A stretch of 64,000 bases of DNA from MGIIb-O2 sp002494975 (GTDB taxonomy: Archaea; Thermoplasmatota; Poseidoniia; Poseidoniales; Thalassarchaeaceae), in assembly GCA_028355015.1 (NCBI GenBank), contig JAOMRN010000003.1, positions 156,978 through 220,977 of the forward strand. Reading direction: 5' to 3'. This document shows positions 28,149 through 37,207 of the stretch, piece after piece. The position numbers and the translations under genes are program-made. Below the pieces are notes generated by a model. That model was not told where the DNA came from. It made no database searches and worked only from the letters and a program-made list of their open reading frames with translations. Within the stretch, counting starts at the first letter, position 1; every line of letters begins with the position of its first letter.

Positions 28149-29396
28149 ATGTCCGAAGACTTGGAGATGCAAAAACGTAAACTTCGTGCACGCAAGACTC
28201 TCGAAGAAGTTTCGAAAATGAGAGGTATGGGTACTGAGTTAGTTACTGTCATCATACCTCCTGAAAAGATGTTGTCTGATGTTCGCCATCATTTAATCCA
28301 AGAAGGAGGTCAGGCTGCAAATATCAAGTCTAAAGGTACACGTAAGCATGTTACAGATGCGATTGAGTCAGCAGTTTCTACTTTAGGGAGGTACAAAACT
28401 CCTGGTGAAAGAGGGATTGCCCTATTCGTAGGACATGTAATTACAGGTAATAATAAAACTAGACTAATATCGGTTGTTGTAGATGACCCACCTGAGGCGT
28501 TTCCATCATTCAGATATAGGTGTGACTCATCTTTTGAGGCATCTCAACTTGAGGCTATGTTAATCGATAAAACCGCTTATGGTTTATTCGTTATTGATCG
28601 GTCTGAATCAGCTTATGGTTTGGCATCTGGTAAAAAGCATCATTGTCAGGAACATATTACTTCTCAAGTTCCATCTAAACACGGTAGAGGTGGTCAATCT
28701 GCTCAACGTTTTGAAAGATTAATCGAAGAAGCCGCTCATAACTTTTTCAAAAAATCTGCAGAAAGAGCCTGTGCATATTGGCTTCCTATGATTGATGATT
28801 TGAAAGGCATCATTATTGGAGGCCCGGGAGCAACTAAAGATTTTCTTGTGAGGAATGATTACTTCCATCATGAGATAAAGAAGTTGATTAGAGAACCACA
28901 CTTTGATGTAGGATATTCAAATGATTCTGGTTTAAGAGAATTAATTCAACGTGCTGGTGGATTAATGGATCAGATTGAACTTGATGTGGAAAGAAAGTTA
29001 GTAGATAACTTCCTAAGAGAAGTTATGCAAACACATCCTAAGGCGACATATGGTGAAATGATGGTCCGTAATGCCCTAGATCAAGGTGCAGTTGCTACAA
29101 TATTATTGTCCGAAGGTTTACGGAAAAGAAGAGTAGGATGGATCTGTAAATCATGCTCAAATGAATGGAGCCAGACTCATAATAATTTGACAGATATCCC
29201 TGATTGCCCTAAATGTAATTCTGATAACTTAATAGAAGACCCTGATAAAACAATGGATTTGATAGATGAATTAACAGAATTAGCTACACATACTTCCGCT
29301 AAGGTGACCTTAGTCTCCATGGATACAGAAGAGGGTGCAACATTACAAAATTCATTCGGTGGAATTGCTGCTATGTTGAGGTATGCTTGGTCATGA
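28149..29396 (+). CDS. prf1: Peptide chain release factor aRF1
   Basis: A 415-residue archaeal/eukaryotic-type release factor that recognises all three stop codons. The N-domain has NIKSKGTRKHV (about residues 58-68), where NIKS contacts the stop codon. The middle domain has SKHGRGGQSAQRF (about 178-190), whose GGQ triggers peptide release. The C-domain carries a small zinc-binding insert (CKSCSNEWSQ and CPKCNSDN). Its TGA stop is embedded in the argS ribosome-binding site, so the two are coupled. Confidence 0.95.
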   Translation: MSEDLEMQKRKLRARKTLEEVSKMRGMGTELVTVIIPPEKMLSDVRHHLIQEGGQAANIKSKGTRKHVTDAIESAVSTLGRYKTPGERGIALFVGHVITGNNKTRLISVVVDDPPEAFPSFRYRCDSSFEASQLEAMLIDKTAYGLFVIDRSESAYGLASGKKHHCQEHITSQVPSKHGRGGQSAQRFERLIEEAAHNFFKKSAERACAYWLPMIDDLKGIIIGGPGATKDFLVRNDYFHHEIKKLIREPHFDVGYSNDSGLRELIQRAGGLMDQIELDVERKLVDNFLREVMQTHPKATYGEMMVRNALDQGAVATILLSEGLRKRRVGWICKSCSNEWSQTHNNLTDIPDCPKCNSDNLIEDPDKTMDLIDELTELATHTSAKVTLVSMDTEEGATLQNSFGGIAAMLRYAWS

Positions 29397-29402
29397 GGTG
29401 AT
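29395..29402 (+). promoter_or_regulatory. Ribosome-binding site of argS overlapping the prf1 stop
   Basis: GAGGTGAT occurs here, the exact complement of a typical archaeal 16S 3' end, with AGC and then the argS ATG. The prf1 TGA is inside it, so termination and re-initiation are close. This arrangement is the reference for judging the lipB start. Confidence 0.75.
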
Positions 29403-29405
29403 AGC

Positions 29406-31133
29406 ATGAGAAATCTTCGTAGTGAAATTATTCCTATTCTCTCTAAAACTATGATGAATTTAGGCATAGAAGAAAATGACTGGTTAAGTCTAATAGGTAA
29501 CGCTACAGATTCATCTCATGGTGATATTGCCCTTCCTTGTCATTCATTATCTAGGATATTGAGAAAATCTCCTAATATTATTGCAGACGATATTTCATCA
29601 GACTTAACCGATAAGTTATCGAATGTCGCTACAACTACCTCAATTAATGGTTTTGTTAACTTTAAAGCCACTAATTTTTGGTTATCTAATCAAGTTTCGA
29701 AAATTAACTTCGATTCTAAGTTAGGAGTGAAAATAGAAAATAAAAAAACCATAATAATTGATTATTCCTCACCCAATGTTGCTAAAAGAATGCATGTAGG
29801 CCATTTGCGTTCCACTGTAATAGGGGATGCTCTAGCGAGAATTCTAACATACAAAGGTCATCGAGTGATAGGTGAGAATCACATAGGAGACTGGGGGACT
29901 CCTTTTGGAATGCTGATTGAGCATTTCCTTGAATGCGAAGATGTAGAGGTAAAAGATATCGATCTTAAGAATTTCTATAAAGATGCAAGGTATAAATTTG
30001 ATAATTCCAAAGATTTCGCAATTCGCTCACGTGAGCGTGTAGTAAAACTTCAGTCCAAGGAACCAGAGACGATTGTACTATGGAAGGAATTAGTTGATAT
30101 TTCTTTATTACATTTCAATGAAGTTTATCGCATGTTAGATGTATTACTCAATGACGATAATTTAGCAGGAGAATCAATTTATGAAGATTTGCTTCCCGAA
30201 GTAGTTGATAGATTGAGTAATCAGGATATGATTGAAGAAAGTGACGGGGCTCTTGTAGTATTCCCTGAAGGTTGGCTAAATCGTGAGAAAGAACCATTGC
30301 CTCTAATTATTCGTAAAGGAGACGGTGGCTATAACTACGCTACAAGTGACCTTGCCTGTATCATAAATCGTGTAGAGAATGTAGGGGGGACTGAATTTCT
30401 ATATGTTGTAGGTGCCGAGCAGTCACAACATTTTGACATGGTCTTCCAAGTTGCTAGACAGGCAAATTTCATGGATGATTCCATTAAATCTGTACATATT
30501 CCTTTTGGCCTAGTTGTAGGTTCAGATGGTAAAAAACTTGCTAGTAGGGACGGTGAAGCAATCAGTTTGAAAGAGTTACTTGAGGAATCTATCGTCAGAG
30601 CCAATAAATCTATTTTAGAAAAAAATCCAGATATTTCTGAATCAGAAAGAGCAGAGATCTCGAGAATGATCGGAATAGGCTCAGTAAAGTACGCGGATCT
30701 TTCGGTCGATAGAAACAAAAATTATGTTTTTGATTGGGATAAAATGCTCTCTTTCGAGGGCAATACTGCTCCTTATCTACAGTATGCTCATGCTAGAATT
30801 TGTAGTATTTTCAGAAAAGCCTCAATTCAGAGAGAAGATTTTACTAATAACGAAATATCCATAATGAATGATAATGAAAGTTCACTTTCTAAAACTCTAA
30901 TTGGATTTTCTGCAGCTATTGATGAGTCAATAAATAATTATGCTCCTCACCGTTTAGCAGTATATTTACATAAATTAGCTCAAGATTTTGCATCTTTCTA
31001 TGAGAATTGTCCAGTATTGGTAATTGATGATAAATCTACAATGAATAGCCGATTAGCCCTGTGTAGTCTAACTGCTAGGACTTTGAGCACTGGACTTAAT
31101 CTTCTTGGAATAGATTCACCCGAGAGAATGTAG
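29406..31133 (+). CDS. argS: Arginyl-tRNA synthetase
   Basis: A 575-residue class I synthetase. The ArgRS-specific N-terminal Add-1 domain spans about 1-110. The HIGH motif is in PNVAKRMHVGHLRST near residue 125. The catalytic core has GENHIGDWGTPFG. GKKLASRDGEAI near residue 377 stands at the degenerate KMSK position. The C-terminal helical anticodon-binding (DALR) domain includes the YLQYAHAR stretch. The 3' end overlaps the convergent thioredoxin-fold gene by 38 bases. Confidence 0.94.
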   Translation: MRNLRSEIIPILSKTMMNLGIEENDWLSLIGNATDSSHGDIALPCHSLSRILRKSPNIIADDISSDLTDKLSNVATTTSINGFVNFKATNFWLSNQVSKINFDSKLGVKIENKKTIIIDYSSPNVAKRMHVGHLRSTVIGDALARILTYKGHRVIGENHIGDWGTPFGMLIEHFLECEDVEVKDIDLKNFYKDARYKFDNSKDFAIRSRERVVKLQSKEPETIVLWKELVDISLLHFNEVYRMLDVLLNDDNLAGESIYEDLLPEVVDRLSNQDMIEESDGALVVFPEGWLNREKEPLPLIIRKGDGGYNYATSDLACIINRVENVGGTEFLYVVGAEQSQHFDMVFQVARQANFMDDSIKSVHIPFGLVVGSDGKKLASRDGEAISLKELLEESIVRANKSILEKNPDISESERAEISRMIGIGSVKYADLSVDRNKNYVFDWDKMLSFEGNTAPYLQYAHARICSIFRKASIQREDFTNNEISIMNDNESSLSKTLIGFSAAIDESINNYAPHRLAVYLHKLAQDFASFYENCPVLVIDDKSTMNSRLALCSLTARTLSTGLNLLGIDSPERM

Positions 31134-31440
31134 TCAAATCTCTAGCTTCTTTTATCCCCCCTCTTACTGTTGAAAGACGTTTTTCATAATTCATTAAGAC
31201 CCAAAATGGTATTACATCAACTTCTTTTTTTATCCATTCTAAATTATTTATTAAATTCTCTGAATCAGAATTATCTAAGGAAATTTTTCTGACTGGAATT
31301 TGGTTTATTAGATGATTATTTGATTCTAAATACTTTTCAACTTCCACGCAATCTTGACATGTTTTTCTTGTAATTAGTAACATAATAAATGGTTCAAAGA
31401 GTGTTTTTTCCCAGTCTTCGAATGTTACAATCTGTTTCAT
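31096..31440 (-). CDS. Thioredoxin-fold protein with CxxC
   Basis: A 114-residue protein with a thioredoxin-like pattern: a beta strand MLLITRKT, the redox motif CQDC (about residues 28-31), and a cis-proline position VDVIPFWVLMN near residue 77. Total length and order fit a small thioredoxin or glutaredoxin. It is divergent from the peroxiredoxin gene (32 bases between starts), so it could recycle that enzyme; this is inference. It overlaps the 3' end of argS by 38 bases. Confidence 0.65.
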   Translation of the reverse strand: MKQIVTFEDWEKTLFEPFIMLLITRKTCQDCVEVEKYLESNNHLINQIPVRKISLDNSDSENLINNLEWIKKEVDVIPFWVLMNYEKRLSTVRGGIKEARDLTTFSRVNLFQED

Positions 31441-31472
31441 TATACCCTACCCCAAGAGACGGTTATCTTTGA

Positions 31473-31955
31473 ATGGACCTATCTCTCCGCAAGGTTATGG
31501 TTTCAGTAGGCGATGTAGCACCAAATTTTACTTTGATGGCAAATGACAGGAATATGGTCACTTTGAGTGACTCAATTGGAAATAAAGTAGTGCTTGCATT
31601 TTACCCAGCGGCATTTACTGGAGTATGTACTACTGAAATGTGTACTTTCACTGATTCAATGTCTAAGTTTGACGGAATGGAAGTCGAAGTTTTTGGCATT
31701 AGTGTTGATTCTATTTTTTCTAATAATGAGTTTGCAAATAATAACTCAATAGGCTTCCCTTTACTATCCGATGTCAATAGAGAGGCTACTAATTCTTATG
31801 GTGTAGGAATTAGTTTTGTTATGCCAGGGTATGTGGCGTCTCAGAGATCAGTTTTCATTATTGATGAAGATGGCCGAATAGGCTATGCATGGGTTGCTGA
31901 AAATCCAGGTATAGAGCCTAATTATCAAGAAATAATCGATTACTGTAAAAAATAG
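31473..31955 (+). CDS. Peroxiredoxin (AhpC/TSA, BCP-like)
   Basis: A 160-residue peroxidase. The peroxidatic Cys is in FYPAAFTGVCTTEMCTF (about residue 52), with a second Cys five residues later, the spacing seen in BCP-type enzymes that form an intramolecular disulfide. VGDVAPNFTL marks the N-terminal strand. The in-frame ATG at 31497 (MVSVGDVAP) gives a product more typical of the family and is a credible alternative start. It reduces hydroperoxides, probably with the divergent thioredoxin-fold protein as reductant. Confidence 0.88.
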   Translation: MDLSLRKVMVSVGDVAPNFTLMANDRNMVTLSDSIGNKVVLAFYPAAFTGVCTTEMCTFTDSMSKFDGMEVEVFGISVDSIFSNNEFANNNSIGFPLLSDVNREATNSYGVGISFVMPGYVASQRSVFIIDEDGRIGYAWVAENPGIEPNYQEIIDYCKK

Positions 31956-31980
31956 TCATTTATTCGTTCTAATTATTGAA

Positions 31981-32553
31981 TTACCTGACTTCTTCACCGG
32001 ACCATCTTTTACCTAGATTGTGTTCAATATTTAGTTGATCTAATATTCTTGCAACTACAAAATCGATTAGCTCATCGATCGTTTTAGGGCTATGGTAGAA
32101 TCCTGGGCTAGCGGGTAAAATTACAACTCCCCATGTTGACATTTTTGTCATTGCTTCTAGATGTGCTGTTGCAAAAGGCGTTTCTCTCGGTACAATAATC
32201 AGTTTCCTTCTCTCTTTCAATGCTACTAATGCACTTCTTGTTGCAAGATTGTCGGAAATTCCTGCTGCGATTTTTCCGATAGTTGTACCACTTGTCGGAC
32301 AAATAATATATGCGTCAAATTTAGCAGATCCTGAAGCAGGTCTTGCAGCTAAATTTTTGTTATCTTGTAAGGTAACTCCTTTAATTTTGGATAAATCTTC
32401 AGGCGTCATATCACACTCTAAGTGTAAGTTTATTGCACCTGCGTTGGTGACTATCAAATCAACTTCCCATGATGCCTCCGATAATGCTTGCACTAGTCTT
32501 ACTGCATACTGGGCACCAGATGCGCCAGTTAGGGCTACAACTGCGGAAGGCAT
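31981..32553 (-). CDS. ubiX: UbiX-type flavin prenyltransferase
   Basis: A 190-residue flavoprotein of the UbiX/Pad1 family, which prenylates FMN to make the cofactor of UbiD-type decarboxylases. Visible motifs: LTGASGAQYAVRL near residue 8, the Ser/Gly-rich CPTSGTTIGKIAAGISDNL near 88, and the VPRETPF block near 120. The C-terminus carries ILPASPGFYHSP. No ubiD gene lies in this window, so the decarboxylase partner must be elsewhere. Confidence 0.9.
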   Translation of the reverse strand: MPSAVVALTGASGAQYAVRLVQALSEASWEVDLIVTNAGAINLHLECDMTPEDLSKIKGVTLQDNKNLAARPASGSAKFDAYIICPTSGTTIGKIAAGISDNLATRSALVALKERRKLIIVPRETPFATAHLEAMTKMSTWGVVILPASPGFYHSPKTIDELIDFVVARILDQLNIEHNLGKRWSGEEVR

Positions 32554-32596
32554 GATTTGTCGTACGAACTAGACATCTTGAAGTATTGCTTAATTT

Positions 32597-33787
32597 TCAT
32601 AGACATTTTTCAAGAATTTTTGCTAAAAATCGATATTCATTTTCACTATTGTACAATTGAGCCGAGATTCTTATGTATCTACCCTCTGGATTTGGCCAAT
32701 ACCAAACTGGGACTTGTATCTTATATTTTTCTAAGAGTTCCAAATGAAGTGGGTCGGGTTCATGTAATTCTACTCCATTAATGGCTTTTGAAGAGATTTT
32801 AATCGTGGCGATACTAGATATCATGTCATCTGGACACGGTGGAGAAATTCCGAGTTTTTCACATATTATTTTTCTTCCTTTTATCGCGAGTTTGTTGTTA
32901 TGAATCATTATTTCATCCCAATTCATATTGACTAATTTTGTGATTTCTTTTACTATAAACGGTAACGTACATAATGCGGAAACATCTCTTGTCCCCGTCC
33001 AATCAAATTCATGACGAAATCTAGTTGAGTTACCTAGAGGAATAGTCATCCCATGGCTGATTACTAGAGGGTGAATTAAATGTTGTAAATCTTTCCTGAC
33101 ATGTAGGAAAGCGGCTCCTTTCGGTGCAAATAGCCATTTATGGCAATTACTAGTTGTAAAAGAAGCTCCAATATTTTCTAAATCCAAAGGAATCATTCCT
33201 ATTCCATGTGCTGCATCAAGTAGGACATTTATTCCTTTAGATTCTAGTAAACTAACGAGTTCTTTGAATGGCATGAGAAGTCCTGTCGGGCTAGTTACCG
33301 TATCTATCATTGCTAATTTCGTTTTTTCAGTTACACATTCCATTATGTTGTCAATAATTATCTGTTTTTCAGAAATCGGAAATGGTATTTCACAAGTAAT
33401 TACTACTGCACCTGATTTCTCTGCAATATAATCGATAGTATTCCTACATGCTTGGTATGCATGATTCGGAACAATTATTTCATCTCCCTTTTCAAAATTT
33501 AAAGATCTTAGTATCGTATTTACACCTGAAGTCGCATTTTCAATAAGTGCTAAATCATTATGGTCGCAATTTACTAAATCTGCTATTGCTTTGCGTGAAT
33601 TTATCAATGCATCTGGAGCAATTTCTTCGAAGAATTTCACAGGATCTCTTTCTAAAAGAAGTTGCCAGCGCCTCTGTTCTTCCAAAACTATTTCTGGTGT
33701 AGCTCCGAATGAACCATGATTCAAAAAAATAGTTTCTTCGTCTAAAATCCAATATTTTGACAATTCATTTTCTCTAATCTGCTTCAT
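32597..33787 (-). CDS. Class V aminotransferase (isopenicillin-N-epimerase-like)
   Basis: The ATG at 33787 is used because it forms an ATGA overlap with the lipB stop; an upstream start would sit inside lipB. The 396-residue PLP enzyme has LNHGSFGATP near the N-terminus, the Asp-containing LLDAAHGIGMIPLDL, and the PLP-binding Lys in NCHKWLFAPKG. These features match the isopenicillin-N-epimerase-like branch of cysteine desulfurase relatives, which lacks the desulfurase Cys loop. Its substrate is not evident; coupling with lipB hints at amino-acid or sulfur metabolism but proves nothing. Confidence 0.78.
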   Translation of the reverse strand: MKQIRENELSKYWILDEETIFLNHGSFGATPEIVLEEQRRWQLLLERDPVKFFEEIAPDALINSRKAIADLVNCDHNDLALIENATSGVNTILRSLNFEKGDEIIVPNHAYQACRNTIDYIAEKSGAVVITCEIPFPISEKQIIIDNIMECVTEKTKLAMIDTVTSPTGLLMPFKELVSLLESKGINVLLDAAHGIGMIPLDLENIGASFTTSNCHKWLFAPKGAAFLHVRKDLQHLIHPLVISHGMTIPLGNSTRFRHEFDWTGTRDVSALCTLPFIVKEITKLVNMNWDEIMIHNNKLAIKGRKIICEKLGISPPCPDDMISSIATIKISSKAINGVELHEPDPLHLELLEKYKIQVPVWYWPNPEGRYIRISAQLYNSENEYRFLAKILEKCL

Positions 33788-34461
33788 ATAAATTCTCCAA
33801 TATTCCAATCCAAAGGGTCTTTAGGAGTTCTTTTCAAGATTAATTCAATATTAGATAATATTGTTTCTTCTATTAGTTCTCTTGTAATTTCATCTCCATT
33901 TTGATTCATTCTGTAACCTAATTTATCTAAAGATGTAGTTACTCCTAAATCCATGCCACAACAAGCCAGATTCTCTATTCGTTGCCCTGGAGTTGCGTAA
34001 TTCAGAGCTAATCCATGCCTACTTACCCAATGAAGAAATGCCAAACCTATTGAACAAACTTTTTTTTCATCTACCCAAACTCCCATCATTGCTGGGTCTC
34101 TATATCCCTTAATTCCTAAATCCTCAAGAGTTTTGATTACTAGATTTTCCATCTTATTAATTATTCCTCTGACACTTTGTTCTTCAGAATTCCATTTAAT
34201 GATTGGATACAATACAAGTTGTCCTGGGCCATGCCAAGTGATTCCCCCTCCCCTATCTACAATTGATTGAGAGTATTCTCCAGAAATCACCTCTCCATCT
34301 CTTACTGCTTTAGGCCCAACTGTCACTATTTCTGGATGTTCTACTAGAATTATGGTGTCTATGATTTCATCATTAATACGTTTTTTTTGTAAAACTCGCA
34401 TAGCATCTGAAACCAAACTATGATCTGCAATACCAGCCTTTAGGACTTGTACCTCTCTCAG
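33784..34461 (-). CDS. lipB: Octanoyl (lipoyl) transferase LipB, probable CTG start
   Basis: A 225-residue LipB transfers octanoyl groups to the lipoyl domains of 2-oxoacid dehydrogenases. Signatures are LVEHPEIVTVG, the RGGGITWHGPGQLVLYP block and SIGLAFLHWVSRHGLALN, with the catalytic Cys in ENLACCGM. The first canonical start, a TTG at 34416, would delete the N-terminal strand VQVLKAGIADHS that aligns with the LipB start. The CTG at 34461 follows GAGGTGAT by exactly three bases, the same spacing as at argS. The protein is coupled with lpd upstream and the aminotransferase downstream. Confidence 0.85.
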   Translation of the reverse strand: MREVQVLKAGIADHSLVSDAMRVLQKKRINDEIIDTIILVEHPEIVTVGPKAVRDGEVISGEYSQSIVDRGGGITWHGPGQLVLYPIIKWNSEEQSVRGIINKMENLVIKTLEDLGIKGYRDPAMMGVWVDEKKVCSIGLAFLHWVSRHGLALNYATPGQRIENLACCGMDLGVTTSLDKLGYRMNQNGDEITRELIEETILSNIELILKRTPKDPLDWNIGEFI

Positions 34462-34464
34462 AAA

Positions 34465-34472
34465 ATCACCTC
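34465..34472 (-). promoter_or_regulatory. Ribosome-binding site of lipB overlapping the lpd stop
   Basis: On the minus strand the lpd TGA runs into GAGGTGAT, followed by TTT and then CTG. No ATG, GTG or TTG stands in frame at a usable distance, so this site decides in favour of the CTG start. Confidence 0.65.
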
Positions 34473-35907
34473 AGGCTGAATGTATTGCGTGCCCTAAAGT
34501 TTTCAAAACACTTTCATGAAATGCTTCAGTCATGGTTGGATGGGCATGCACAGTATCTGCTATATCTTCCAATAATGCACCCATTTCAAGTGCTAGTACG
34601 AATTCTCCATGTAATTCTGCCACATGACTTCCTACTGCTTGTATTCCTAAAATAACATGATCAGATTCTCTGGCGGTTACGCGGATAAATCCTGCTGTTT
34701 TTTCTGCTTCTAGAGTTAATGCTCTGCCATTAGCTGCCAAAGGAAATTTTCCAGTTATTATTTCTTCACCACGTTCTTCAGCTTCATCTGGAGTTAATCC
34801 TACTGAGACGATTTCCGGTTCAGTGAATACAATTGCTGGAATTGCTACTTTATCGAATTCTCTTTTCTCACCAGATATTATTTCAGCAACCATTTCTCCT
34901 TGTGCACTAGCTTTGTGGGCTAGCATTGGTTCTCCAGCAACATCTCCGATTGCATAAACGCCAGGGGCAGAAGTTCTGCATTGCCTGTCTATTCTGATGA
35001 ATCTACCTGATGTATCCATTCTGATACCCATATTCTCTAGACCCCAACCTCTGGAATTAGGGCTTCTACCTACTGTTACTAACACCTTATCTACAATGAT
35101 TTTTTGTTCTTCCGAATTTTTCTCAAATGTCAACTCGACCTTACTGGACGCTCCTTTACCCTTTATTTTAGTTCCTCTTGCTAGAGAATTTGTATGGACG
35201 GTAACTTTATTTTTCTTTAACCATATTTCTAACGGCCTTCTGATTTCTTTATCCATAATTGCGAGTATACTATCCATTCCTTCTATGACTGTGACCTCGG
35301 AGCCTAATTTAGATAGAGCACAACCCAGCTCTAATCCAATATACCCTCCTCCTACGATAGCAACTTTCTTAGGGACTTTCTGTAAATTTAATGCTCCTGT
35401 CGATGAAAGAACAAATTTTTCATCACATGGCATGAATGGTAAATCGATATGTGTTGACCCAGTAGCGATAATGACATTTTCAGCCTCTATTAGAATTTCT
35501 CCTTCTTTTGTTTTTACTGAACATTGCTTAGAACTTGTAAAAGTAGCCCATCCATTAATTAATTCCGCTCCAGAACTTTTTACCAGTGTTTCAACTCCCT
35601 TAGTAAGTCTTCCAACAATTCCATCTTTCCATTCTACAACTCCTTTCATATCAATCTCTGGATTTTCATTTATTGAAATACCCATGTGTCCATTTTCTGA
35701 AGAATGTTTTGTCAGAGATTCATAACGTTCAGCAGCATGAATTATTGCTTTACTTGGGATACACCCTATGTTTAGGCAAACTCCTCCTGGTTTATCTCCT
35801 TCAACAACAATAGTTTCTAAACCAAGTTGTGCAGATCTTATTGCAGCAACATAACCACCTGGTCCTGCACCTATAATCAAAACTTGACATTTCCGAATCT
35901 CACTCAT
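34471..35907 (-). CDS. lpd: Dihydrolipoamide dehydrogenase (E3)
   Basis: A 478-residue flavoprotein that reoxidises the dihydrolipoyl arms of the E2 subunit using NAD. FAD-binding GAGPGGYVAA is near residue 12, the redox disulfide lies in GGVCLNIGCIPSKA, and the NAD-binding GGGYIGLELG is near 182. The C-terminal active-site His-Glu is in VHAHPTMTEAFHE. The ATG at 35907 is selected because GAGGAGAT, overlapping the E2 stop, lies four bases upstream; an upstream GTG at 35922 would be inside that site. Confidence 0.94.
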   Translation of the reverse strand: MSEIRKCQVLIIGAGPGGYVAAIRSAQLGLETIVVEGDKPGGVCLNIGCIPSKAIIHAAERYESLTKHSSENGHMGISINENPEIDMKGVVEWKDGIVGRLTKGVETLVKSSGAELINGWATFTSSKQCSVKTKEGEILIEAENVIIATGSTHIDLPFMPCDEKFVLSSTGALNLQKVPKKVAIVGGGYIGLELGCALSKLGSEVTVIEGMDSILAIMDKEIRRPLEIWLKKNKVTVHTNSLARGTKIKGKGASSKVELTFEKNSEEQKIIVDKVLVTVGRSPNSRGWGLENMGIRMDTSGRFIRIDRQCRTSAPGVYAIGDVAGEPMLAHKASAQGEMVAEIISGEKREFDKVAIPAIVFTEPEIVSVGLTPDEAEERGEEIITGKFPLAANGRALTLEAEKTAGFIRVTARESDHVILGIQAVGSHVAELHGEFVLALEMGALLEDIADTVHAHPTMTEAFHESVLKTLGHAIHSA

Positions 35908-35918
35908 ATTATATCTCC

Positions 35919-37205
35919 TCACATAAAAATTAGAGCAGGATACTCTAACATTCTTTTTAGTGCCTGAACTAAAGCGGCACCATTGGCTCCATCTACAATT
36001 CGATGATCAAAAGAACTTGAAACATTCATAATTCTCCTAACTACAATTTTCCCATCTTTAACTACAGGCATTTCACGTGCCTTGTGTATTCCTAAAATAC
36101 TTACTTCTGGGTGATTAATTATTGGGGTAGCACCTAGTCCACCATCTCTTCCTAGGCTTGTAATTGTGAATGTTGAGCCTGATAAATCATCAAGGCTTGC
36201 TGTACCATTTCTAGCTGCACCTGAAACTCTTTGCATTTCTGATGCGGATTGCCAAATATCCATTGCCTCTACATGCTTTACGACTGGTACGAATAGTCCT
36301 CTGTCTGTTTGAGTAGCAATCCCAAGATGCACCGCAGAATATTGTGTGACAACGTTACTTTCGTCATTATACAGTGCATTACATTCTTTGTGATTAGGCA
36401 TTATTTTAGCCAAAGCCATCATTATAAATGGTAAATATGTCAACTTAGGTTGATCATTATCTCTTGTTGCGTTGAGCATTTGTCTCAATTCTTCCAATTC
36501 AGTTACATCAATTTCTTCAAAGTATGAAAAGTGAGGTATTGAGAACTTAGATTTGACCATCTGTTCTGCAATTTTCCTCCTCAAACCTACTACCTTGATT
36601 TCATTTGTATCAGTTCTCTTTGTGGAATAAGAGGTAGGCGGTGCTCCGGTGACTGTTCCACCAGCAGCAATATATGCATCTAAGTCTGCATGACGTATTC
36701 TTCCAGCAGGACCCGACCCAGAAACTACTGATAGGTCTAAATCTGCATCCCTAGCTCTTCTTCTAACTGCAGGACTAGCTAATATTCTTGTATTTCCACC
36801 TGATGAGGCTACTATTTTACTTTCAGTAATTAATTCCACAGGTTTCGGAGCAGGTTTCTTAATTTCTTTTGCGATAGGCTCTGGTTTCTTTTCTTCTTCA
36901 ATAACTGGCTCTAAAGTCACCTCAGGTTCTGGTGAATTTTGAGCTTGATTATTACTCGAAGAACCGTCTGTAGAGAAAGTAACTAATGCTGAACCAACGG
37001 CAATCATGTCCCCTACTTCTCCACTTAATTCAGTTACAATACCGCCTGTTGGAGATGGTATTGTTACAGTTGCTTTATCGGTCATTATGTCGACAATTTG
37101 ATCATCTTCTTTTATTGAATCTCCGACCTTGACATGCCATGCGACAATTTCTCCTTCTACTACTCCTTCTCCTATGTCTGGTAATTTGAAAACATAATCT
37201 CCCAT
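35919..37205 (-). CDS. Dihydrolipoamide acyltransferase (E2)
   Basis: The 428-residue core subunit of a 2-oxoacid dehydrogenase complex. An N-terminal lipoyl domain carries the lipoylated Lys in MTDKATVTIPS (residue 44). A Pro/Glu-rich linker (about 85-135) follows, then an E3/E1-binding domain (ASPAVRRRARDADLDL, near 145) and the catalytic domain with SSFDHRIVDGANG (His-Asp) near residue 398. GGAGG is seven bases before the ATG at 37205. The single lipoyl domain and overall order fit a BCKDH-type E2. Confidence 0.92.
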   Translation of the reverse strand: MGDYVFKLPDIGEGVVEGEIVAWHVKVGDSIKEDDQIVDIMTDKATVTIPSPTGGIVTELSGEVGDMIAVGSALVTFSTDGSSSNNQAQNSPEPEVTLEPVIEEEKKPEPIAKEIKKPAPKPVELITESKIVASSGGNTRILASPAVRRRARDADLDLSVVSGSGPAGRIRHADLDAYIAAGGTVTGAPPTSYSTKRTDTNEIKVVGLRRKIAEQMVKSKFSIPHFSYFEEIDVTELEELRQMLNATRDNDQPKLTYLPFIMMALAKIMPNHKECNALYNDESNVVTQYSAVHLGIATQTDRGLFVPVVKHVEAMDIWQSASEMQRVSGAARNGTASLDDLSGSTFTITSLGRDGGLGATPIINHPEVSILGIHKAREMPVVKDGKIVVRRIMNVSSSFDHRIVDGANGAALVQALKRMLEYPALIFM

Positions 37206-37207
37206 AT

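Noticed and set aside
34416..34418. TTG as lipB start
   Set aside because: It has no ribosome-binding site and deletes the conserved first strand; the CTG at 34461 is better placed.
34997..35725. 242-codon open frame on the plus strand opposite lpd
   Set aside because: Fully antisense to dihydrolipoamide dehydrogenase; composition is that of a codon-bias shadow.
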